Of a stretch of 35,520 nt of DNA, positions 28,001 to 34,737 are shown in pieces (position 1 is the stretch's first letter; each line of letters starts with the position of its first letter). Location of the stretch: NCBI GenBank assembly GCA_018666555.1, contig JABIZD010000058.1:1-35520 (forward strand). Reading direction: 5' to 3'. The stretch comes from Gammaproteobacteria bacterium (GTDB taxonomy: Bacteria > Pseudomonadota > Gammaproteobacteria > Pseudomonadales > Azotimanducaceae). The notes under the pieces are model-generated. The model was not told the origin of the DNA. It saw only the letters and a program-made list of their open reading frames with translations, and made no database searches. A program made the position numbers and the translations under genes.

Positions 28001-30688
28001 CTGCACGCTGACTGTATGCGTCTCCAGGTCCAAATCCTCAAAAGTAAACGAACCCGAACCAGTCAGATAATCGGTCAACTCGCTGGGGTCACCATCCTCT
28101 AATTCAGTAACAGTCGTGTTGATCTGGGTTGCATCGAGTAAAGCAGGCGCATCATTGGTACCGGTAATAGTAAACGCCAGTTCGGCGTCAGAGTTGAGCG
28201 AAGTTAACGCATCATCTGAGACGGTATAGGTAAACACATCAGTTGCCACCTCCCCCGCAGCCAATGCATCAGCAGCAGCCAGATTCGCCTGGTAATCGTA
28301 GGAACCATCGGCATACAACGTTAAGGTACCATAGGTACCCTGTAGCGCATCACCCGGCATTGCCGAGACTCCAGAACCACTTAGTATTCCTGTTCTGATA
28401 GCAGACACTACCAGCGTATCCAGAGTATCCGGGTCTTCATCATTAACTAGAACACCGCTAGCAGCAGCAACGACTATCGAACCATCCTCTAACAGCACCT
28501 CTGAATCTGAATTTGCTGTGGGCGCGTCATTCGCTCCGATAACCTGGAACGCAAAAGTACCCGAAACCGTTGCACCATGATCGTCTTGAACAGTAATTGC
28601 GAAACTATCGGTACCAATCTCATCTTCAGACAGGTTGATAAATATATTACCGGGATCATAAAGAACGCTACCCTCAGAGACGGTGGCGCCCTCGGCTGAG
28701 GACGTAGCCAGCGCAACCACTGTCAATTCACTTGCGCTGTCTGCGTCAGAAAATATGGCCGACAAGGGTATTTCAACCAGCCCACTCCCCACATCCACAC
28801 TGAAACTGCTCGGATCCGATTCGATCACCGGCGAATCATTGACGCCGGTGACCGTAATAGTCACTGTGGCAGTACTGGTGACAGTGCCATCACTGATGGA
28901 ATAACTAAAAACTTCGGTACGGGTACCTGAGTCCATGTCTTGGGGTGGATTGTAGATCAGGGATTGCCCATCAGCTGAAATCTCGGCCGTGCCCGTCAGG
29001 TTTGAAGTATCTAGGCTAGCGATGGTTAAGGTATCCTGGACGTCCGTATCCGTCGCGTTATCCAGGACCGGCAGTTCCAATTGGGTGTCTTCGCTGATCT
29101 GTGCGGTTTCTGATTGCACAACAGGCGCTTCATTCTCACCCAGGTAGGTTATGGTCAGCACACCGCTGGCAATCTGCCCACCTGATTCCACCTCATACGT
29201 AATGATCTGGGTCTCTGTCTCATTCGCACCCAGCGATAGCAGCAACGCTTGATCAGGAAAATAGGTGACGTTGCCCTGATCAACAACAAAACTGCCGGTA
29301 CCCCCACTGGCACTGATCACCGTGAGTTCCCCGCTGGTGTCGGGATCATCATCATTTGCCAGTAACAAACTACTGATTTCAAGCGGTGCTGTGCCCGTAA
29401 TCTCCAGCGTATCCGGTTGCGTCAACGGGGGGCTATCAGCCGGTAAGAGCTCGATGTTGGGTTGAGCAATCATTGCCACTTGAGCCGGCATCTGCTGAGT
29501 TTCGATTGCATTAGTCTGGAAACTAGCCACTGATATCAAAGCGGGTGTAGCTTGATTGACTGAACTCAGGTTTTCCAATGACTGGGGCGACCCCGGCGAA
29601 TTAGCCGGGCCATCGTTAGAAGGCCCCTGCTGCTGACCCTGCCCGTCACCAGGGCCAACCGTGTTGTTGCTCTGGGCTGCATTGCCTGCCTGGGCGCCCG
29701 CAACGCCATCACCGGAAACACCATCCGGACCATCACGTGTCGGGTCAATGTTGTCCGGAGTCGCTTCAGGACCCGGGCCATCACCGGGACCTGACGGAGG
29801 TAGCAGTGACTGCTCTAGAATAGTTTCCACTTCCTGTGGCAATTCAGGGCTAAACGCAGGTACACCATTGAGTATGACAATGGCTGTATTACCTGGTTCA
29901 ACCAGGGTGACGGGGTTTTCGCCATTTAGATCAGTGATTTCCAATATGCCAGATCGGTGTACGACAACAGTCTGGCCTTCAGGACTGACGCTTCCTTCGA
30001 GCTCGCTTCCCCTAACACCAATTATGGCGCTCGGCGTCTTCAGGGTAGTATGGGCGCGATTAAGGTTGGCTGCCATTTCAGCGATATCACCACTCTTATA
30101 GTAAAACCCTCCGACTCGCACTGTGGCGTCAAATTGGCCCTGTCCTAGGGCCTCGTCAAAAGTGAAATCGTCGAGTGCAACTTCTCCGCTCTGGCCCAGG
30201 TGAAAGCGGGTTCCATCCAGCATTTCAGCCTTAACAAAGCTACCCGCAGCAGTGAGAATCACATCACCTTTAAAAAGCGTATCTCCCGTGGACAAAGTAT
30301 CCTGACTTCCGTCAGCATGCCGAACTGTGACTGTACCCACGACTAACGTAATGGTACCAATCTCGGTTAAAGCTGCACCCGAGGGTGCAGGGCCTGCAAA
30401 TAGTACCTCATCCCCGAAGGCCTTCGGAAACAGGGACTTCACCATAGACGGCGTTAGACCCGCACCATTGGGAAGCACAAGATTCGGCGCTGGTTCAAAC
30501 GAGAAATAATCTGCGACGGTAACCTTGTCTCCAGCAGGGTTGGTAATGACAAGGTCAAAGCCATCTTGGCTGAAAGAACCGTAAAGTAAAAAGGAAGCAT
30601 CAGGGAGAATAAACGCTGGCAAAACGCCAGCCTGATCAGGGGCGATAGACGGAGCCTCCTGAGCTGTCGGAACTAGTGGTTTCATCAT
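22067..30688 (-). CDS. Giant FecR/cadherin-like/RTX surface protein (2873 aa)
   Basis: This is a single intact frame of 2873 residues. Residues 110-272 resemble a FecR domain, with repeated G-V-V turns, LSTGDTLFKGDVILT and TPSAIIGVRGSELE. Residues 297-370 are a Gly/Pro/Asn-rich linker. About 420-1085 are Ig/cadherin/VCBS-like domains joined by GVNDSP, GANDAP and GTNDAP. About 1085-2480 are short strands with a recurring N-x-G motif, suggesting a right-handed beta-helix. The C-terminal 400 residues hold two RTX clusters (GGGDDTIV with GQEGDDTF; GRAGDDVL with GGDGNDQI), which bind Ca2+, each followed by an IEVL-type domain. There is no Sec signal peptide, so type I secretion through a C-terminal signal is likely; no transporter genes are in the window. 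The protein is acidic, has no cysteine that I can find and very few lysines. AAGGGG lies about 14 bases before the ATG. An adhesin or biofilm matrix protein is the best guess. Confidence 0.85.
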   Translation of the reverse strand: MMKPLVPTAQEAPSIAPDQAGVLPAFILPDASFLLYGSFSQDGFDLVITNPAGDKVTVADYFSFEPAPNLVLPNGAGLTPSMVKSLFPKAFGDEVLFAGPAPSGAALTEIGTITLVVGTVTVRHADGSQDTLSTGDTLFKGDVILTAAGSFVKAEMLDGTRFHLGQSGEVALDDFTFDEALGQGQFDATVRVGGFYYKSGDIAEMAANLNRAHTTLKTPSAIIGVRGSELEGSVSPEGQTVVVHRSGILEITDLNGENPVTLVEPGNTAIVILNGVPAFSPELPQEVETILEQSLLPPSGPGDGPGPEATPDNIDPTRDGPDGVSGDGVAGAQAGNAAQSNNTVGPGDGQGQQQGPSNDGPANSPGSPQSLENLSSVNQATPALISVASFQTNAIETQQMPAQVAMIAQPNIELLPADSPPLTQPDTLEITGTAPLEISSLLLANDDDPDTSGELTVISASGGTGSFVVDQGNVTYFPDQALLLSLGANETETQIITYEVESGGQIASGVLTITYLGENEAPVVQSETAQISEDTQLELPVLDNATDTDVQDTLTIASLDTSNLTGTAEISADGQSLIYNPPQDMDSGTRTEVFSYSISDGTVTSTATVTITVTGVNDSPVIESDPSSFSVDVGSGLVEIPLSAIFSDADSASELTVVALATSSAEGATVSEGSVLYDPGNIFINLSEDEIGTDSFAITVQDDHGATVSGTFAFQVIGANDAPTANSDSEVLLEDGSIVVAAASGVLVNDEDPDTLDTLVVSAIRTGILSGSGVSAMPGDALQGTYGTLTLYADGSYDYQANLAAADALAAGEVATDVFTYTVSDDALTSLNSDAELAFTITGTNDAPALLDATQINTTVTELEDGDPSELTDYLTGSGSFTFEDLDLETHTVSVQAVASNATSLGDVDVTVTSAGGSGLVEWNFAVVDADLDYLEDEESLTQDYIITVSDGQGSSFDQTVTVTLVGSYDSPNSAPYLDSTDVVYQHVVVEEPYTETFVFYDVDGDDLTLGSAIPAEIDSYISFTPDLITDTNGYTQGTMILSALFVEGTVGDYLITVSADDGLNAEVGDTFVFSVRDPDVIVEGAGHQFVAGEAELVASNHGDDPGLGDVELLDAGPGDRVQFMAHIDEIYLTSNFGSTVTLYFSDGGGFIDANASPGPDAITLVGDITGLEFRYLGFNDTLINETEIYATHDNFTLDAGVENNGDFYVSGSSNGNYYNIGLGTGFEQAHNLAHPVLSGNFSQGESGVLDISRQGSSYGGYLLTLEIVNAGSISVSGEDDYSSSLVSVLEVQSVSTGQLEMGAISQSASGTLSIGGGGIVSAGSLDNNGLVVLEADYYSHASLLLDGTYNESGTLWSTSSHRDFYYYTNTQPLNEIFLDSFVLAETGRLILDAPLVFRNPGQTVDLRLGQVVFEAGVGVLGLEGGTLILGENTEISGYGLLGFFDFDGSGNDTGTIVVDSSFTTSNVTELVLEGAVVTFFPANANAELVVAANTELDLSSDVIEVDLVNQGWIFVSGADNEINGHFDNSAGLLAIEVGYDADETGLHIGADFVNQGIIEILLEASISAYTAQGNYSEYNIGFTSESNFTNEGLLFIDEDVTVEDDGYGSDPSYDFNVNIQADITNHGLIQVAAGQVSLTGDVINSGTIRVIGSNGSSSAFSILNGSSLIITGNLTLEATSFVELEVNLNDTDTMAISGLEASLIQPSGSSTDLGTLSLLFDANHNFYPDEDPLTANTTSMSLDLGSSYQSGADFSTVQTNLAAGYDLNWSASGGAITLQVSDGMEAVVSQASEFSSVGETDDIRIIGDLMIDQVSQTINSFSIEKWTPEDTGTQTETIGALHLGDTDTVAESFELIVMDDSTVAPSLELYVGAGNEGAGNDTSILTLNGLLTVNGILQLDQGGQINGLGSITIADEASADLEGGTLDLNLTVLQGGWVNAGASFETLELDGQGSIINHSDLYLSGNLTLGIDVDNQHQTEINGGAQIALATGADIVFTNQGVLATDAGDDVSFDLGDNTLDTRGGELALFTGVVSTTLSGGTTGADGLIRMDGETSFSVSGGPNYYSGATLTLEGSLTFSLSGIIDLKASDPSQDLILDGSNANSVNLVNEGSGTALLVNFAETYFNNLTSSSDVAIGNINTLRISGESLISGDLYNVYDDENGAYITELFLDDSIVIRGDLIAPAGTRIDAGFNSQQFAMVLANDFVNEGNFFFLPQNEVNAHVIEFGEGLNVSTFTNEGLFQAGDGNLVTMELQGIIINQGYFELTASSILKLSEESTPVTHENHAEMALGEDARLALGHSNTLLNGASGLFYGAAGSSIDLTSSGASFINEGHLYVGDEPGDEYTGELEFLTSLSSGEVVFESGSELNIDIHSQSADHLLISSEDNAGGVLRINGGYLNINATQSSVATGVVIVTAVSILGSFDEVEGLVFDNVAAGSSPLLDMVQSATSITLVPVAASEVIEGTSSNNGEGGVVHHDDLIDMNSASQTFVLAGGGDDTIVNIRASDTVYGQEGDDTFELELETISVRRIDGGEGIDSIVLPDVAASFDFQASTGWLGTTFDNIEVLRMDNASQQTLDMDASAISRIIDGANELIGEDSALVVLGNIGDSVNLYGDFETSDNRYAEIDGGPTLLSAVSEGDVSLYFDQHTRVHVYENDDGVSIYGTAEDEALEGTEADETLSGRAGDDVLDAGAGVDLQLGGDGNDQIMYDAMDSLIDGGRGVDTVTINGIVDLSGVENLNNVEILDMSNNGTADTLELNLADLVDMVGDNSLNAYEEDADNKVLVINGDAEDTVILNGLDLDAIAPTASEVDLFGDGELYYLFQENGVSLYVHSDLSDSAEEDQEKPASGHDLDHYMHNSQVDAFGMI

Positions 30689-30952
30689 GACGATTTTAAA
30701 GTCCCCTTACGCACCCGCCTGGTGGGAATATGGACAATCACGACCAAGTAAAATTTACCTTTAACCGAATATGAGTTTGCCCGCACCATCTTTCGACAAT
30801 CAACTCACCCATACGTTTTTATCATACATGATAATTTAATTAGTTGTTAACTTAATGTTAATTTTAAATAAAGAGCAATTAATTCTGGATCATTCCATTT
30901 AAAGTCTATTCGTAGGATACTCATCCATTCGTAAACGAGGTCACATCTGGAT
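30689..30952. promoter_or_regulatory. Divergent control region of the giant protein and Ca2+ antiporter genes
   Basis: These 264 bases hold the starts of two divergent genes. The part from about 30815 to 30885 is strongly AT-rich. It contains TATCAT-AC-ATGATA (30820-30833), an inverted repeat with 6-bp arms. Just to the right, TTAAC-TTAAT-GTTAA (30847-30861) carries GTTAA twice, 11 bases apart, about one helical turn. These are candidate operators or bent promoter DNA. I could not place -35/-10 boxes with confidence. Confidence 0.45.
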
Positions 30953-31912
30953 ATGTCATTCGCCTTGATGGTTTTAGTGTTAGGCCTTGTATTACTGGTT
31001 TTCAGTGCCGACTGGTTTATTGAAGGATCAGCTGCCACTGCAGCTCACCTGGGCCTGCCCCCTCTGTTAATCGGGCTTGTCATCATCGGCTTTGGTAGCT
31101 CGGCCCCGGAAATGCTAATTTCAGCCCAAGCTGCTATACAAAACAACCCAAACCTGGCTCTAGGCAACGCAGTTGGCTCTAACATAACCAATATAGCATT
31201 GATTTTAGGCATAACTGCGCTGGTCAAGCCCATCACAATCTCTGATCAAATCCTGCGAAGAGAATTGCCCCTTTTAATTCTCATCTCCTGCTGCGGTTGC
31301 CTGCTAATCGCTATAGACCAAAGATTGCAGTTTACCGACGGTATTGTTCTCTTGATTGGGTTTTCTGTGGCAATGGCATGGATGATCTTAGCCGGAATCA
31401 GAGAAAAATCCCTACAGCCATTGCCACCCGATCCTCAAAAAATCTCCCTTACAGCTTCAATTATCCTGATGCTGCTGGGTTTTGTATTACTACTCGGTAG
31501 TTCACATGCCATCGTCTGGAGTGCTTCCGACATTGCCAGGGCCTTTGGTATCAGCGATCTCATGATCGGACTGACCATCGTTGCCATCGGCACGTCACTA
31601 CCGGAACTTGCAGCCACCATCACGGCAGTGAGAAAATCGCTCTTTGACCTGGCCCTAGGTAATATCATCGGTTCAAACATATTTAACGGCTCCATTGTGA
31701 TTGCAATTACTGCACTCATCTCCCCAACTGTCGTGGAGACCGAACTCATCTACAGAGACCTTCCTGTAATGATTTTCCTCACTATCGCACTCTTTTTGGT
31801 TGGAGCTCGGGTCATTTCTCATTCATCAGGCGTCATAAGCCGAAAAGAAGGCCTTATATTCGTACTGATTTACCTGGGCTATAACAGCCTGCTGGCGAGT
31901 ACTTTACTCTGA
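30953..31912 (+). CDS. CaCA-family calcium/sodium antiporter, YrbG-like
   Basis: This 319-residue inner-membrane exchanger is close in length to E. coli YrbG. It has two inverted halves, each with the alpha-repeat that forms the ion site: GFGSSAPEMLISA plus ALGNAVGSNITNIALILG in the first, and AIGTSLPELAATITA plus ALGNIIGSNIFNGSIVIA in the second. About ten hydrophobic helices can be traced. The conserved Glu in each alpha-repeat is present, so transport should be functional. The probable role is Ca2+ efflux driven by Na+ or H+. ATG 30953 is preceded by a weak CGAGG about 12 bases upstream. The gene is divergent from the RTX giant and converges with the LytTR regulator. Confidence 0.93.
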   Translation: MSFALMVLVLGLVLLVFSADWFIEGSAATAAHLGLPPLLIGLVIIGFGSSAPEMLISAQAAIQNNPNLALGNAVGSNITNIALILGITALVKPITISDQILRRELPLLILISCCGCLLIAIDQRLQFTDGIVLLIGFSVAMAWMILAGIREKSLQPLPPDPQKISLTASIILMLLGFVLLLGSSHAIVWSASDIARAFGISDLMIGLTIVAIGTSLPELAATITAVRKSLFDLALGNIIGSNIFNGSIVIAITALISPTVVETELIYRDLPVMIFLTIALFLVGARVISHSSGVISRKEGLIFVLIYLGYNSLLASTLL

Positions 31913-31984
31913 TAACGACTGCCTAAATAGGAACCACACCAATACAAGATAATTTCTCCCTTGGCGTTCCTCAAGCCAAAATGA

Positions 31985-32000
31985 GCTGATTCTAATCAGC
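31985..32000. terminator. Inverted repeat in convergent gap, possible bidirectional terminator
   Basis: GCTGATT (31985-31991) and AATCAGC (31994-32000) are 7-base arms separated by two bases, giving a 6-bp RNA stem with a 4-base loop. A weaker TTGGC/GCCAA pair lies at 31961-31979. The position, between two convergent genes (the antiporter and the LytTR regulator), fits termination from both sides. No long T run follows. Confidence 0.35.
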
Positions 32001-32050
32001 CGTTTACACCTTCAACTGAGTCGTCCACTTAGCCTGCAGGTCAGAACGAA

Positions 32051-32854
32051 CTATACGAAAAACTGGATCTTTCGTTTGTAGCTACGGCTCATTTTCAGAA
32101 CCGTACCCGATAAAAGCTCTAACTGATATTCACCGTTCATATGACTGCGGATTTTATGAACTAACGATACGTTAACAAGGGTGCTTTTGTGAATCCGCTG
32201 AAACCGCGTCGGATCAAGCAAGGTTTCCAGCTTTTTCATGGTCATACGCAACACATGAACTCGATCATTGGCATGGATACACATGTAATCTCCTGCTGCA
32301 TCAACCCATTGTATCGCCTCGACGGCAAGCCGGGTCGTGACCGCACCGTCTTTGATGGATAGTGTTTGCGCATAACCAGGCTCACTGGCAGGGCTTTGGG
32401 CATCATTACCGACCGAAGGCGACCTGGTTAAATCATCCAGCACCTGCAGCAAGCGTTCCGTTTCCACACCGGCGAGTTGCTGTTGCAATCGTTGCTGCGC
32501 TAATTCAAGAGCTTGAGATAACCTTTGGGTAGATACGGGCTTCAACAAATAATCAACGGCATGTAACTCAAATGCTTTAACCGCATATTGATCAAATGCG
32601 GTGACAAAAATCACCATTGGCTTGTTTTCACCCTGCAATTGCCTTACCAATTCAATTCCACTGGTCTTTGGCATATTAATGTCGACCAACATCAAGTCAG
32701 GCTTAACGCGGGACAATGCCTGCATCGCTTGTTCGGCACTAGCACATTCAGCTACGACATCGACATTACCAATTTCAGCCAACCTGGTTATTAAACCCTG
32801 GCGAGAGATGGCTTCATCATCGATAACCGCGACTGTTAATTTGCGACTGTTCAT
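32051..32854 (-). CDS. LytTR-type response regulator
   Basis: This 267-residue two-component regulator has an N-terminal receiver, VAVIDDEAISRQGL with acidic-pocket D12 and D13, phospho-acceptor D58 in LMLVDINMP, the Thr of FVTAFDQYA and the Lys of YLLKPVS. A linker of about 60 residues follows, then a C-terminal LytTR DNA-binding domain recognisable from VEAIQWVDAAGDYMCIH, LEtLLDPTRFQRIHKSTLVN-type sequence and the terminal KMSRSYKR. The family (LytR, AlgR, YehT) binds short direct repeats. An in-frame GTG at 32875 would add seven residues. I prefer ATG 32854 because the receiver begins directly after it. The cognate kinase is at 33468-34622, separated by the EF-hand gene. Confidence 0.92.
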   Translation of the reverse strand: MNSRKLTVAVIDDEAISRQGLITRLAEIGNVDVVAECASAEQAMQALSRVKPDLMLVDINMPKTSGIELVRQLQGENKPMVIFVTAFDQYAVKAFELHAVDYLLKPVSTQRLSQALELAQQRLQQQLAGVETERLLQVLDDLTRSPSVGNDAQSPASEPGYAQTLSIKDGAVTTRLAVEAIQWVDAAGDYMCIHANDRVHVLRMTMKKLETLLDPTRFQRIHKSTLVNVSLVHKIRSHMNGEYQLELLSGTVLKMSRSYKRKIQFFV

Positions 32855-32971
32855 ATCACTGGCCCCATCCGGCACAAAAGGTTAATTAGACTTAAAGCAA
32901 GCTCGAGGTCGATGCTCTGGACGATCGCCTCACTGAGACCGAGTATCCATGATCGGCCGGTCGGGTGTCAT

Positions 32972-33367
32972 TCATTCGCCCATCGAAACATGGCCAGCTG
33001 AGCTTTCATCCATTTTCTGAAAAGCAACCACTCGAAGTTCCTCGACGAAAACGATCCCATCGGCATTTATATCCGTCTCAGCGAACAAATTAGCCAGGCC
33101 TTTGCTTCGACCCTCCGGGTTGTTTCTGGCTCGTTCTGTTAATTGCGCCTGCATAGCGTTCAGTTCCGCTCGACTAATATTAACAGCGCCATCGGTGCCG
33201 GCTCTCCTGTGCGGTTTGTTGGCGCCGTCTCGATCTCGATCATTAGGTGCTTTGAACTCGCTTCTATCTATTATACCACCATCATTTTGATCCATCCGTG
33301 CCACTATCCAGGCTCTCGAGTCTGCGAATAAAAATGACCACTGGGGTGCAACAATGGGCATTGCCAT
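32972..33367 (-). CDS. EF-hand calcium-binding protein, possibly decayed
   Basis: This short acidic/basic protein, 131 residues from ATG 33367, contains EF-hand loops. Loop 1, DQNDGGIIDRSE, and loop 3, DINADGIVFVEE, keep the D/N-x-D/N-x-D/G-G-x-I/V-x-x-x-E pattern. GTDGAVNISRAE is a degenerate second loop. DESSAGHVSMGE, ending exactly at the stop codon, looks like a degenerate fourth. Relatives usually carry a signal peptide; none is visible here. The frame stays open upstream to a GTG at 33508, overlapping the kinase stop, and includes DLDSNSDRVE, perhaps a further loop remnant. No start has a good ribosome binding site, so the N-terminus is uncertain and the gene may be eroding. It lies between the histidine kinase and the response regulator on the same strand. 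Confidence 0.55.
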   Translation of the reverse strand: MAMPIVAPQWSFLFADSRAWIVARMDQNDGGIIDRSEFKAPNDRDRDGANKPHRRAGTDGAVNISRAELNAMQAQLTERARNNPEGRSKGLANLFAETDINADGIVFVEELRVVAFQKMDESSAGHVSMGE

Positions 33368-33467
33368 GGAGGGTTGCAACTTTATCTTGCTTATGGAAAG
33401 TTCTTGATAAGTCGAATTGTTACCACTTCTACTGGGTTCAACCCTATCGCTGTTGCTGTCCAAGTCA

Positions 33468-34622
33468 TTAAAATGGTATCGCGACAAAAGGCAGACGTAT
33501 ACACACACTTAATCCACCGATGTCAGCCTGCGAGAACTCAAGCTGACCAGCATCACCATAAAGGTGATATAATCGTTTCCGCGTATTACTTAAGCCCAGG
33601 CCCGAGTCGACCTGGAATTCCTCCCCTAAGGTTAGCTTAGCTAACAAGGCTGAGCTCAAGCCCGGCCCATCATCTAACACCTTTAATAATAAAGTATTGC
33701 CCTCTAAACCTGCTGTCAGAACTATCCTACCGCCCATTTCTCGATCTGCAACAGCGTATTTAACCGCATTTTCGACCAAGGGTTGAAAAATCAAGCTAGG
33801 GACTTCGGCATTCATCACATCTGGTTCAATCTCGGTCACCAGTTGTAGTCTTTCGGCAAATCTGACTTTTTCTATATCCAGATACAGGGCGGTTGCCCTC
33901 AGCTCATTTTCCAAGCTATTTAACCCCATGGGGTCTTCCTTAAGGGAATAACGCAAAAATTCACTCAGTTTGTGTACCATGGCATCGGCTCTCTGAGAAT
34001 CTTTTACCACGATCAATGTACTGATGGCATTGAGCGTATTAAACAGGAAATGCGGGTTAAGTTGATAACGCAACATCTGTAATTGGGCATCGATCAGCGC
34101 ACTTTCTGCCCTGATACTCCTCTGCGTCTGCATTACTAATAAACGGTAAAATTTCAATCCAAAATAAAGCCCACTCCAACACAAAATCACAAAATACGAA
34201 TACCCTAAAACACCGGCGAAATAGGAGCTGATACCAAATTCATAGACCGACTGATACTCTGAAAGATAAGCAATCTGTGAATAGTTTTTGATCGGCTGCC
34301 AGATCAAGGCAGCCAAAAGAGATCCCAATAGTATCGTTACCAGCCGGATACTAATCGAACGATTCCACACCTGCTGATAGCAGTAGCGAAGTATTGCTGT
34401 CAGCAGAAAGCCAGCGCCGGCATCAAATACCAGCATTAAAATTCTTTCAATGGGCTGGTTCCAGTAGGTATCCCTCAGCGCAAATAAAACCAGCCAGCCG
34501 AGCCATCCGGAGAACTGAAGAGACCAGAACAAGCGATGCCCTTCAGAAAAAAATCGTTCATGATTATCGGGGCCTTTGACGGGTTTGCCCTCGCCAACCA
34601 AAACAGTCTTGTTATTCATCAT
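33468..34622 (-). CDS. LytS-type sensor histidine kinase
   Basis: This 384-residue membrane kinase of the His_kinase (LytS/YehU) family has an N-terminal region with about four hydrophobic helices (roughly residues 35-50, 61-80, 92-110 and 135-157). It has no recognisable extracellular sensor domain. The phospho-accepting His is H191 in YQLNPHFLFNTLNAIS. The ATPase part has the N-box PLVENAVKYAV, the G1 box LDDGPGLS and GLGLSNTRKRL. It should phosphorylate the LytTR regulator at 32051-32854. The start is ATG 34622 or the ATG immediately after it; a weak CAGGG precedes them. The stop overlaps the longest possible frame of the EF-hand gene. It lies 115 bases downstream of the aminotransferase. 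Confidence 0.93.
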   Translation of the reverse strand: MMNNKTVLVGEGKPVKGPDNHERFFSEGHRLFWSLQFSGWLGWLVLFALRDTYWNQPIERILMLVFDAGAGFLLTAILRYCYQQVWNRSISIRLVTILLGSLLAALIWQPIKNYSQIAYLSEYQSVYEFGISSYFAGVLGYSYFVILCWSGLYFGLKFYRLLVMQTQRSIRAESALIDAQLQMLRYQLNPHFLFNTLNAISTLIVVKDSQRADAMVHKLSEFLRYSLKEDPMGLNSLENELRATALYLDIEKVRFAERLQLVTEIEPDVMNAEVPSLIFQPLVENAVKYAVADREMGGRIVLTAGLEGNTLLLKVLDDGPGLSSALLAKLTLGEEFQVDSGLGLSNTRKRLYHLYGDAGQLEFSQADIGGLSVCIRLPFVAIPF

Positions 34623-34737
34623 AATTTCAGGCCCTGCCAGCCATTCCTGGGACTACAGCGAAAGCCCAGTTGCAGTAACAACTCCGACTCCTATCTAGAG
34701 ATGAACAGCGGGTATAACCAGGATATCGGTGCAAGTG

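Noticed and set aside
29661-30101. 146-codon open frame on the plus strand
   Set aside because: Antisense to the FecR and Gly/Pro linker part of the giant gene; its Pro/Ser-rich translation is a by-product of that composition.
22067-30688. Several genes or an assembly fusion instead of one giant gene
   Set aside because: The frame is uninterrupted for 8.6 kb, composition is uniform after the head domain, and the order of domains fits a single type I-secreted protein.
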